Part shown: positions 1-8,891 of the stretch, piece after piece
Layout of the letters: each line of letters starts with the position of its first letter
How positions within the stretch are numbered: position 1 is the stretch's first letter
DNA from: JACCTU01 sp963848525
GTDB lineage: Bacteria > Actinomycetota > Thermoleophilia > Gaiellales > Gaiellaceae
DNA: 64,000 nucleotides
Reading direction: 5' to 3'
Assembly: GCA_963848525.1 (NCBI GenBank)
Contig: CAWKDZ010000002.1
Coordinates: forward strand, 496,001 to 560,000
Program-made: the position numbers and the translations under genes
Notes under the pieces: model-generated
Seen by the model: the letters and a program-made list of their open reading frames with translations, nothing else
Database searches by the model: none
What the model was told of the DNA's origin: nothing

Positions 1-748
1 ACGGCTCGACCGCGCCGACGTCGCGAAAGTCGTCCCGGAGGAGGTACGACACCACCAGGCGCCCGCCCTCGTAGACCTGCGCCCGCTCGAGCGCGCGTGC
101 CAGGAGCTTGAGCTTCGCGAACTCGACGTTCTCGTAGACCCCCTGGAAGACGCGGTTGATGTCGGCCCCGGCCTCGACCAGCTCCGCAGCGAGCCGCAGG
201 GACTTGGGCGTCGTGTTCGCGTACTGGAAGCGTCCGGTGTCGGTGACGAGCGCGATGTAGAGCGCCTCGGCGATCTCGGGGGTGAGCGTGACGTCGAGCT
301 CGCGGAAGACGTCACGGAGGAGCTCGCCGGTCGAGGAGGCCGTGGAGTCGATCAGGTTGAGATCGCCGAACCGCGTGTTGTCGTGGTGATGGTCGATGTC
401 GATCACGAGCGGCGACTGCTGGAGCACCTCGGGGTCGGGGCCGAGGCGGCTCTCGTTCGCGCAGTCGAGGGCGAGCAGGACGCGCTCTGGCGCGTCCGGC
501 GGCAGCTTGCGCCCGAGCTCCTGCAGCTTCATGAACTCGTACTCGGCCGGCAGCGGCACCTCCCCGGCCAGGTACATGACCGCGTCCTTGCCGAGCTGGC
601 CGAGCGCGAGCGTCATCGCTCGCGTCGAGCCGAGCGCGTCCCCGTCCGGGTTCTCGTGCGTCGTGACGACGAACTTCTGCGCGCCGCGGATCGCCTCCGC
701 GACCTGCGCCAGGTCAGTCTCGGTCGTGGTCGTCTGGGGCGAGCTCAT
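1..748 (-). CDS. nrnA: DHH-family bifunctional oligoribonuclease/PAP phosphatase (NrnA-like), 3' end outside window
   Basis: Probable NrnA-type phosphoesterase, which degrades very short RNAs and dephosphorylates pAp in the cytoplasm. The reverse-strand translation begins MSSPQTTTTETDLAQ and carries the DHH-family hallmarks: THENPDGDALGS near residue 31, the LALDCAN motif, and the DHH-like IDIDHHHDNTRFG motif near residue 115. The ATG at 748 overlaps the end of rbfA by 35 bp, so the two are translationally linked. The gene runs off the left edge, leaving about 249 codons visible; the C-terminal DHHA1 substrate-binding domain is mostly missing. The order rbfA-nrnA is the usual one in Gram-positive bacteria and supports the call. 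Confidence 0.85.
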   Translation of the reverse strand, partial: MSSPQTTTTETDLAQVAEAIRGAQKFVVTTHENPDGDALGSTRAMTLALGQLGKDAVMYLAGEVPLPAEYEFMKLQELGRKLPPDAPERVLLALDCANESRLGPDPEVLQQSPLVIDIDHHHDNTRFGDLNLIDSTASSTGELLRDVFRELDVTLTPEIAEALYIALVTDTGRFQYANTTPKSLRLAAELVEAGADINRVFQGVYENVEFAKLKLLARALERAQVYEGGRLVVSYLLRDDFRDVGAVEP

Positions 749-1070
749 CGATCAGCTGGGTCATGCGAACGCCGCGCTCGACCGTCGGATCGTATTCGAA
801 GGCCAGCTGCGGGGTCCGCTTCATCCGCAGCTCGCGGGCGAGCCGCGCCTGGAGGATCCCGTGCGCCGCGTCGAGGCCCTTGAGGCTCCGGAGCCGCTTC
901 TGCTCCGAGCCGAGGACCGACACGAACACGCGCGCGTGCCGCAGGTCGGGGGACGTTTCGACGCCGGTGATCGTCACGAACCCGATGCGCGGGTCCTTGA
1001 GCTCGGGCACCGCCGTGCCGAGCACCTCCTTGATCGACTCGTTCACACGGCGCATGCGCGAGCTAGTCAC
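714..1070 (-). CDS. rbfA: 30S ribosome-binding factor A
   Basis: RbfA, a single KH-like domain protein that assists 16S rRNA 5'-end maturation and cold adaptation. The 118 residues match the family length. They show the typical N-terminus (RMRRVNESIKEVLGTAV) and the PRIGFVTITGVETSPDLRHARVFVSV core. The start at 1070 overlaps the end of the upstream DUF503 gene by 8 bp, and the 3' end overlaps nrnA, giving a tight three-gene unit ylxP-rbfA-nrnA. Confidence 0.93.
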   Translation of the reverse strand: MTSSRMRRVNESIKEVLGTAVPELKDPRIGFVTITGVETSPDLRHARVFVSVLGSEQKRLRSLKGLDAAHGILQARLARELRMKRTPQLAFEYDPTVERGVRMTQLIDELAPDDHDRD

Positions 1071-1362
1071 CGGGCACCACGACCTCGCGCTCGACGGAGA
1101 CGAGCTCGTATTCCTGCCCGCCCAGGTAGCGCACCGCTTCCTCGAGCAGCGTCTCGACCTCGCCGTGCTCCCGGGCGACGCACGCGACCGTCAGCCGCGC
1201 CCGCTGCCAGAGCTCGTGGTGGTCGACCTCGGCGACCGACGCGCCGAACCGGTGCTGGAGCTGCGCCTTGGCCGACTTGACGAACTTGCGCTTGCCCTTC
1301 AGCGAGCCCGCCTCGGGGAAGTGCAGCTCGACCGAGAGAATTCCGACGTAGCCACGGTTCAT
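1063..1362 (-). CDS. ylxP: DUF503 family protein (YlxP-like)
   Basis: Small protein of 99 residues with the DUF503 signature: YVGILSVELHFPEAGSLKGKR at the N-terminus and AEVDHHELWQRA in the middle. Its place between infB and rbfA is the classic position of ylxP, thought to act in ribosome assembly, but the biochemical role is not settled. A TAGCGT -10 box ends exactly 7 nt before the ATG at 1362, so the transcript is probably leaderless and this gene heads the ylxP-rbfA-nrnA unit. Confidence 0.85.
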   Translation of the reverse strand: MNRGYVGILSVELHFPEAGSLKGKRKFVKSAKAQLQHRFGASVAEVDHHELWQRARLTVACVAREHGEVETLLEEAVRYLGGQEYELVSVEREVVVPGD

Positions 1363-1368
1363 ACTTGG

Positions 1369-1374
1369 ACGCTA
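1369..1374 (-). promoter_or_regulatory. -10 box for leaderless ylxP transcript
   Basis: TAGCGT on the minus strand; its last base is 7 nt upstream of the first base of the ylxP ATG, placing the transcription start at the A of ATG. No clear -35 was seen. Confidence 0.45.
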
Positions 1375-1399
1375 TCGGGGCGCGATCTCCCGGTTTCGC

Positions 1400-2191
1400 A
1401 TGGCACAGCTCGAGTTCGACGACAGCCTGCTTCCGACGCTGGAGGCGCTCTACAGCACGCGCGACGTGCTCAGGCGGCGCCGGCTCGTGCGCGACGCGGT
1501 CGCCGCCCGCCCGGGCGAGCGCGTGCTCGACGTCGGCTGCGGCCCGGGCTTCTACGTCGTCGAGCTCGCTGATGACGTCGGCGAGGGACGGCGCGGTCAC
1601 GGGCGTCGACCGAAGCGCGCCGATGCTGGCCGCCGCACGGGTCCGCGCGGCGCAGCTGCCGAAGGTCGACGCTGCTCGAGGGCGACGCCACGTCGCTCCC
1701 GGTCGAGGACGGGAGCTTCGACGCCGCGCTCTCGGTTCAGGTGCTCGAGTACGTCGACGACACCGCCGCCGCGCTCCGCGAGCTGCGGCGGGCGCTGCGA
1801 CCCGGCGGCCGCCTGACGATCTGGGACGTCGACTGGGCCACGCTCTCGATGCGAACGCAAGCGAGCCCGAACGGATGAACGAGGCGCTGCGCGCGTGGGA
1901 CTCTCATCTCGCGCACCCGTCCCTCCCGCGCGTGTTCGCGCCGCTCCTGCGCGCCGCCGGGTTCGAGGACGTGCGCGTCGAGGGGCATGCGTTCACGACC
2001 GCGGAGTTCGACCCGGAGGCATACGGCGTCGCGATCCTCGGCCCGGTCGAGGAGTACCTCGCGTCGCACCCGGAGATCGGCGAAGAGGCGGCGCGTGCGT
2101 GGGCCGACGAACAGCGCGAGCTCGGCGCGCGGGGCGAGTTCTACTCGTCGTGCGTGCAGGTCTGCTGCACGGCGCAGCGCGGCGTAGAGGT

Positions 2192-2195
<4 letters not shown>
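1400..2195 (+). CDS. SAM-dependent methyltransferase, reading frame broken by three insertions
   Basis: Class I SAM methyltransferase of about 260 residues when read across frames. Pieces in order: MAQLEFDDSLLPTLEALYST, then RVLDVGCGPGFYVVELADDVG (SAM-binding motif I), then VTGVDRSAPMLAAARVRAA (motif II acidic Asp), then LLEGDATSLPVEDGSFDAA, then RPGGRLTIWDVDW, and a C-terminal part ending near 2195. Frame changes fall near 1586 (+1), 1671 (+1) and 1851 (+2). Each is repaired by deleting one or two bases, as at many other loci in this window, so sequencing error is likelier than decay. It is transcribed against the neighbouring infB and ylxP genes and splits what is normally one operon. Substrate unknown. 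Confidence 0.7.
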
Positions 2196-4172
<1,977 letters not shown>

Positions 4173-4412
4173 TCGAGGGGTCAGTGTAGAGCCGGGAGAG
4201 CGCACGATCGACCCGGACCGTGCGTTTCAGCGTGCGGTTGAAGGCGCGCCGCGAGCCGGCGCGCTCGAAGCAGGACAGTCGGCGACAGGTGTAGACCGAG
4301 CGGCCGGGACCATTGCCGGGGACGAGCTCGCCGTGCTCCGCCCGGAAGCGCACGAGCTCCACCTGCGGCGCCTTGCGTCCGCAGCCCGCGCAGGTCCGGA
4401 TCGGGATGTGCG

Positions 4413-5924
4413 TCACGCCGCAGACTCGCGCTCCTCGGGCTCGGCGGCGACCTCGGCGACCGGCTCGACCGGCGGGCCGGTCTCGGGCTCCGGCTCGCTG
4501 GGCGGCGGAATCGGATCCGGGATCGTCGGCGGCGGTACGGGCGCCGGCTCGGTGACCGGCTCCTCGGGCGGGCTCGCCTCGGCGTCGGGCTCGACCCCCT
4601 CCTCGACCTCCGCCTCGGGCGGCGCCGGCTGCACCGAGCCCGGGGCGTACGTACCGGTCGTGGCCTCGACCTTCGCGAGCTCCTGGTGCGCGGGCACGCC
4701 GCAGAAGCGCGTCCCGGAGAGCGCGGCGTTCGGGCAGCGCTTGCCGTTCGTCAGGATCGCGGCGCAGCGGCCGGAGAACTCGTCTTCCTCGCTCCCGCCG
4801 AATGCGGCCTCGGCCTCGGCCGCCGCGAACTCCCGTTCGGACTGGATGTCGACCTTCCAACCGGTCAGCCGCGCGGCGAGCCGCGCGTTCATGCCTTCCT
4901 TGCCGATCGCGAGCGCGAGCTGGTCGTCGGGCACGACGACGGTCGCCTCCTTCGCCTCGTCGTCGAGGTACACCTCGCGGACGCGAGCGGGCGAGAGTGC
5001 CTTGGCGACGAACCGCGCCGGCTCGGGGTTCCAGGGGATGATGTCGATCTTCTCGCCGCGCAGCTCGGAGACGACCATGCGCACGCGTGAGCCACGCGGG
5101 CCCACGCAGGCGCCGACCGGGTCGACGCCCTGGGCGTGCGACTCGACGGCGATCTTCGAGCGGTAGCCCGGCTCGCGGGCGACGCCGCGGATCTCGACGA
5201 GGCCGTCGGCGATCTCGGGCACCTCGAGCTCGAACAGCGTCTTGATCAGCTCGGGATCGCGGCGCGAGAGGATCACCTGCGGGCCCTTCGTCCCGGAGCG
5301 AACCTCGGTGATCACGGCCTTGATCCGCGAGCCCTGCTCGTAGCGCTCGCCGTCGACCTGCTCGGAACGCGGCAGCAGCGACTCCACCTTGCCGAGGTCG
5401 ACGAGCACGTTGTTGCGATCGCCGGCCTGCTGCACGATCCCGGTGACGACCTCGCCGACCCGGTCGATGTACTCGTCGTACATCATCGCCCGCTCGGCCT
5501 CGCGGATCCGCTGGAGGATCACCTGCTTCGCCGTCTGCGCGGCGATGCGCCCGAAGTCCTCGGGGGTGACGTCCTCGCGGTGGATCTGATGGTTGGGAAC
5601 CTGGTCCCAGTCGAGGTCGAGGTCCTCGTCCGTGACCAGAGTGTGCTGACGCTCGCCCGTCTCCTCCTCGATCCGCTCGAGCTCGTCGATCGTGCGCTCG
5701 CGGGCCTCCTCGAGCAGGCGCTCCTCGAGGTCCTTCGGGATGTCGATCGAGAAGACGCGGAACTCGCCTTCGTCGTCGAGCTCGACGACCGCGTGGCGGG
5801 CGGCGCCTGGGGTCTTCTTGTATGCGGCCAGCAGCGCGTCCTCGAGCGCGGTCACGAGCGTGCCCTCGTCGATGCCCTTCTCGCGCTCGATCGTTTGAAC
5901 AGCCTCGATGATCTCTCTGCTCAT
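4413..5924 (-). CDS. nusA: Transcription termination/antitermination factor NusA with Cys-rich tail
   Basis: NusA binds RNA polymerase and nascent RNA, modulating pausing, termination and antitermination. 503 residues: N-terminal RNAP-binding domain (MSREIIEAVQTIEREKGIDE), S1 domain, then KH1/KH2 with VDPVGACVGPRGSRVRMV and LAIGKEGMNARLAARLTGW. After the KH domains comes an unusual extension: a Cys/His motif with C387, C397, C408 and H413 (CAAILTNGKRCPN...FCGVPAH), then about 80 Pro/Glu-rich residues. The Cys pattern resembles small zinc-binding DUF5763-type modules. The ATG at 5924 overlaps the rimP stop (ATGA) and is preceded by GAGAGGCAGGG as ribosome binding site. Confidence 0.93.
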   Translation of the reverse strand: MSREIIEAVQTIEREKGIDEGTLVTALEDALLAAYKKTPGAARHAVVELDDEGEFRVFSIDIPKDLEERLLEEARERTIDELERIEEETGERQHTLVTDEDLDLDWDQVPNHQIHREDVTPEDFGRIAAQTAKQVILQRIREAERAMMYDEYIDRVGEVVTGIVQQAGDRNNVLVDLGKVESLLPRSEQVDGERYEQGSRIKAVITEVRSGTKGPQVILSRRDPELIKTLFELEVPEIADGLVEIRGVAREPGYRSKIAVESHAQGVDPVGACVGPRGSRVRMVVSELRGEKIDIIPWNPEPARFVAKALSPARVREVYLDDEAKEATVVVPDDQLALAIGKEGMNARLAARLTGWKVDIQSEREFAAAEAEAAFGGSEEDEFSGRCAAILTNGKRCPNAALSGTRFCGVPAHQELAKVEATTGTYAPGSVQPAPPEAEVEEGVEPDAEASPPEEPVTEPAPVPPPTIPDPIPPPSEPEPETGPPVEPVAEVAAEPEERESAA

Positions 5925-6358
5925 CCCTGCCTCTCGTCGATCAGGTTCCCGCGCAGGATCTCGCCGTAAGGCACCTGGACGGACTCGTTTTCGGTTTGCA
6001 GCGTCACGGCTTGCTCGCCGGCGTCGACGACCTCGCCGCGCAGGCGCTTCCTCGATTCGGTCCGCAGCGCGACGCGGCGTCCGACGACGGTGCGGAAGTG
6101 CTCGGGCTTGCGCAGCGGGCGCTGGAGGCCGGGCGAGGAGACGTCGACCGTGTAGTCGCGCAGATAGTCGCGCAGCTCGTTCGTGACGCGCTCGCAGAGC
6201 GCATGGTCGACCTTGCCGCCGACACGGTCGATGAAGACGGTGAACCGCTCCGGCCCCGCGAGCTCGACGGCGAGCACTTCGACCTCGGGCAGCGCCGACT
6301 CGACGCGACCCGCGATCTCGCGCTGGAGCGTTCGCTCTTTTTCGTGGACGGTGGCCAG
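5921..6358 (-). CDS. rimP: Ribosome maturation factor RimP, probable CTG start
   Basis: Assists 30S assembly. The recognisable core runs from VHEKERTLQREIAGRVESAL through VLAVELAGPERFTVFIDRVGG and DVSSPGLQRPL to GEILRGNLIDE. The first ATG (6277) would remove the N-terminal helix that the family needs. Upstream in frame there is no ATG, GTG or TTG before a TGA stop, but CTG at 6358 lies 8 nt after a GAAAGG ribosome binding site and gives 145 residues, the normal size. The non-AUG start is inferred. The stop overlaps nusA. Confidence 0.85.
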   Translation of the reverse strand: MATVHEKERTLQREIAGRVESALPEVEVLAVELAGPERFTVFIDRVGGKVDHALCERVTNELRDYLRDYTVDVSSPGLQRPLRKPEHFRTVVGRRVALRTESRKRLRGEVVDAGEQAVTLQTENESVQVPYGEILRGNLIDERQG

Positions 6359-6372
6359 TTTGCAGCCCTTTC

Positions 6373-6400
6373 ATCAAAAATGGGCGCCGCGCGCCCATTT
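6373..6400 (-). terminator. Hairpin plus T-run in the rimP-nusA-infB leader (attenuator candidate)
   Basis: Perfect 10-bp stem with a 3-nt loop at 6378-6400 (arms AAATGGGCGC and GCGCCCATTT), followed on the minus strand by TTTTTGATGA. Only about 15 nt separate it from the rimP start, too little for a promoter downstream, so RNA polymerase entering rimP must pass it. The plus strand has no T-run after the stem. Confidence 0.7.
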
Positions 6401-6428
6401 CGTGAAGCCAGTGAAATGTGGTGTCAGG

Positions 6429-6434
6429 AGAATA
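6429..6434 (-). promoter_or_regulatory. Candidate -10 box upstream of the rimP leader
   Basis: TATTCT on the minus strand, about 28 nt before the leader hairpin. It would give a leader of roughly 63 nt containing the terminator-like hairpin. No convincing -35 was found, so this is weak evidence. Confidence 0.3.
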
Positions 6435-6452
6435 GCAGCACGCGCTCCGATC

Positions 6453-6818
6453 CTAGGACTGGAGCACGGCGAGAACGGCGAGAACGCCGATCGCGAGCGC
6501 CAGGTACGTGGTCGCGCGAGACGCGTACCTGCGCAACGCGGCGCTGTGCGTGATCGGCCCGAGCGGCAACGCCACCAATGCCCCGACGAGCGTCGCGAAC
6601 GTCGTCGGCAGGAAGACGATCCAGGCGAGGTCGAAGAGCGGGCCGAAGAGGCCGTGTTCGTGCGCGAAGGTCGCCTCGGCACCCGCGAACGCGTAGTAGA
6701 CCTCCCCCACGATCAACGTCACGAGCGCCAGCGCGGACGAGAGCAGGATGGCGTAGAGCGCCTGCAACCACCATGGCAGCGGCCGGCGGTCCGTTGCGAC
6801 TCCTGCAAGCTCGACCAT
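6453..6818 (-). CDS. Small membrane protein, unknown function
   Basis: 121 residues with three hydrophobic stretches that look membrane-spanning: around residues 15-42 (LQALYAILLSSALALVTLIV), 62-90 (DLAWIVFLPTTFATLVGALV) and 103-121 at the C-terminus. The start at 6818 follows a strong GGGAGGAAGG ribosome binding site. I do not recognise the family. Two downstream hairpins separate it from rimP on the same strand. Confidence 0.65.
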   Translation of the reverse strand: MVELAGVATDRRPLPWWLQALYAILLSSALALVTLIVGEVYYAFAGAEATFAHEHGLFGPLFDLAWIVFLPTTFATLVGALVALPLGPITHSAALRRYASRATTYLALAIGVLAVLAVLQS

Positions 6819-6891
6819 CCTTCCTCCCTCGCCCTTTGTGCCGAATGAGCTTAGGTCGATCGACGTCACATGTCGAGGGCGCGCCGCTCGG

Positions 6892-7326
6892 CTAGCGGAG
6901 ACACACGAGGTACACCGTGCCGCGCGCCGGACCGTCGCCGCGGAGGTTGAGAAACTCGACCCTCCACGTCGTCTCGGACGTCTCCTGGATCGACGTCGGA
7001 ACCGCCCAACCGCCTCCGAGCGTCTCCCAGCGGAGCCCGACAGCACGGCCTGAGCCACAGGTGATCGACTCGGTCGTCCCGCTGCCGGGGAGCGCGAAGA
7101 ACTCCCGCCCTTGAATCCCGACGAGCGAGCGGGCGCTGCCCGCCGGACCCGGCATCGCGGCGACTTGCGCGGCCGTCCTGCCTTGCAGCTTGCCCGCATT
7201 GTTCGCGAAGAGTGCGCGCTTCACGACGGGAGTTGCCGCGACGGCCGTTCCGGTGGTCGCCACCAGAAGCGCGATCGAGGCGACGATCAGTGCGGGGCTG
7301 GGCCGACGAGTTCGACTAGCAATCAT
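6892..7326 (-). CDS. Secreted protein of unknown function
   Basis: 144 residues. Basic N-terminus followed by a hydrophobic core and an AxA-like site (ALLVATTGTAVAA), so a Sec signal peptide is likely. The mature part starts PVVKRALFANNAGKLQGRTA, a pattern of short repetitive stalk proteins common in this group of actinobacteria, and ends in a Cys-containing globular segment (SITCGSGRAVGLRW ... YLVCLR). GAGGAGGG precedes the ATG. Stand-alone gene; no function assigned. Confidence 0.6.
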   Translation of the reverse strand: MIASRTRRPSPALIVASIALLVATTGTAVAATPVVKRALFANNAGKLQGRTAAQVAAMPGPAGSARSLVGIQGREFFALPGSGTTESITCGSGRAVGLRWETLGGGWAVPTSIQETSETTWRVEFLNLRGDGPARGTVYLVCLR

Positions 7327-7408
7327 GAGCGACCCTCCTCGAAGATGATGAGCCCGATTTCTCCTCCTGCGCCGGGCGAGAAACTGCGGCGCTGGCCCTC
7401 AGCCGGGG

Positions 7409-7834
7409 TTAGACCTCGAGGACGATCGTCACCGGCCCGTCGTTGACGAGCTCGACCGCCATCCGCGCGCCGAAGACGCCCCTGGCGACCGGGACGCCCA
7501 GCGTCTGGAGCTCCGCACAGAAAATCTCGTACAGCCGCTCGGCGTCCTCGGGAGCCGCTGCGTCGGTGAACGACGGCCGGTTGCCCTTCGCCGTGTCGGC
7601 GATCAGCGTGAACTGCGAGACGACGAGCGCTTCGCCCCCGACGTCGAGGAGCGAGCGGTCGAACTTCCCCGCGTCGTTCTCGAAGACTCGCAGCCGCGCG
7701 ACCTTGGCCGCGAGGCGAACGGCCGCAGCGGGCTCGTCCTCGGCCGCGACGCCGAGCAGCACGCAGAGCCCGAGGCCGATCTCGCCGCCCGGTGTCACCC
7801 GCGCGCGCGAGACGCGTTGGACGACGGCCCTCAA
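7409..7834 (-). CDS. dtd: D-aminoacyl-tRNA deacylase
   Basis: Removes D-amino acids (and glycine) mischarged on tRNA. 141 residues with the family marks: MRAVVQRVSRARV at the N-terminus, VVSQFTLIADTAKGNRPSF (the SQ motif of the active site) and NDGPVTIVLEV (the GP motif) at the C-terminus. It starts with TTG directly after the stop of the TPR gene. The region after the first strand is a few residues shorter than usual. Last gene of a run with the TPR protein and the nucleotidyltransferase. Confidence 0.93.
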   Translation of the reverse strand: MRAVVQRVSRARVTPGGEIGLGLCVLLGVAAEDEPAAAVRLAAKVARLRVFENDAGKFDRSLLDVGGEALVVSQFTLIADTAKGNRPSFTDAAAPEDAERLYEIFCAELQTLGVPVARGVFGARMAVELVNDGPVTIVLEV

Positions 7835-8185
7835 CTAGTCCAGGTCGCGGATGCGCGACTCGTAGTGCGCGTTGCCGGGGCTGAGCGAGTTCGCGAGCTT
7901 GTAGTGCCCGTTCGCCTCCTGCACGCGACCCTGCTTCTCGAGCACGCGCCCGAGCGCGTAGTGCGCGTAGTCGTTCGTGGGCGAGAGCTCGAGCAGCGCG
8001 CGAAACTCGGCCTCGGCCTCGTCCCAGCGCCTGATCCTGAAGTAGGCGATCCCGAGCGCCTCGCGGATCGACGCCTTGTCCGGCTCGCGCCTCTTCGCCT
8101 TCTCGAGCGCGACCGTCGCCTGGGCGGGCATGCCGCTCCTGAGGTGCGCCCGGCCCTGCTGGAAGAGGTCGTAGGTGTCGCTCAT
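7835..8185 (-). CDS. TPR repeat protein
   Basis: 116 residues made of about three tetratricopeptide repeats (consensus positions in AYFRIRRWDEAEAEFRALLE and HYALGRVLEKQGRVQEANGH). No signal peptide, so cytoplasmic, probably a protein-interaction module. ATG at 8185 overlaps the stop of the upstream nucleotidyltransferase (ATGA); its own stop abuts the TTG start of dtd. Partner unknown. Confidence 0.75.
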   Translation of the reverse strand: MSDTYDLFQQGRAHLRSGMPAQATVALEKAKRREPDKASIREALGIAYFRIRRWDEAEAEFRALLELSPTNDYAHYALGRVLEKQGRVQEANGHYKLANSLSPGNAHYESRIRDLD

Positions 8186-8886
8186 GTCGCCGTGCTCAGG
8201 TATGGGAAGTTCTCCTCTACCAAGTCAACCGGATCGGTCAGATCGCGCGTCGCGCCGATCTGGACGCCGAGGACCTCGAGGCCGCGGTCGATCGCGGGCT
8301 GGTACGCGTCCTTCAGCTCGAAGGGCGGGCCCGGGAGCCCCTCGAGGAACGGGAGCAGGTCGGGCCCGAGCCCCCAGAGCGGCGCGGACGTGAACGGGTT
8401 GCCGGGCGTGAGGTCGAAGACGGTCTCCACGCGGCCGTCGCGCAGGCGGACCCCCGGCTTCGCGGCCGTCGGCTCGTAGCCGGCCCGGTACGCCAGCGCC
8501 CCGGCCGCCCCCGAACCGGCGAACGCCGTCGCGAAGCGCCCGAGGTCGCCCGCCGTGTAGGCCGTGTCGGCCGCCGTGATCAGCGCGGGCGCATGGGCGC
8601 CCGCCTCGAGCGCGCAGCGGACGGCGTCCGCAGAACCGTCCGGCTGCGGCTGGCGCGCGAAGCGGAGGTCGAGCCCCCACGCCGCACCGTCGCCGACGAG
8701 CGACTCGAGCTGCTCGGCCAGATGGCCGCTCACGACCGTGACGCGGCCGAGCTCCGCCGCAGCGAGCTCGCGCAGCAGCGTGCCGATCACCGGCCTGCCG
8801 TCGATCGGCAGGATCGCCTTCGGCCAGCGTTCGGTCAGCGGCCGCAGCCGCCGGCCCTCGCCGGCCGCCAGCACGATCGCCTCCAT
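8182..8886 (-). CDS. Sugar-phosphate nucleotidyltransferase (NTP_transferase family)
   Basis: 234 residues from MEAIVLAAGEGRRLRPLTE, the nucleotide-binding signature (L-A-A-G-x-G-x-R-x-R-P-L-T) of glucose-1-phosphate thymidylyl- or uridylyltransferase-like enzymes. WPKAILPIDGRPVI supplies the conserved Lys. ITAADTAYTAGD holds the metal-binding Asp. Likely activates a sugar phosphate, but the substrate cannot be told. Shorter than RmlA. The start at 8886 is favoured because the family begins here; 5 nt separate it from the transglutaminase stop. Confidence 0.8.
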   Translation of the reverse strand: MEAIVLAAGEGRRLRPLTERWPKAILPIDGRPVIGTLLRELAAAELGRVTVVSGHLAEQLESLVGDGAAWGLDLRFARQPQPDGSADAVRCALEAGAHAPALITAADTAYTAGDLGRFATAFAGSGAAGALAYRAGYEPTAAKPGVRLRDGRVETVFDLTPGNPFTSAPLWGLGPDLLPFLEGLPGPPFELKDAYQPAIDRGLEVLGVQIGATRDLTDPVDLVEENFPYLSTAT

Positions 8887-8891
8887 CGCCC

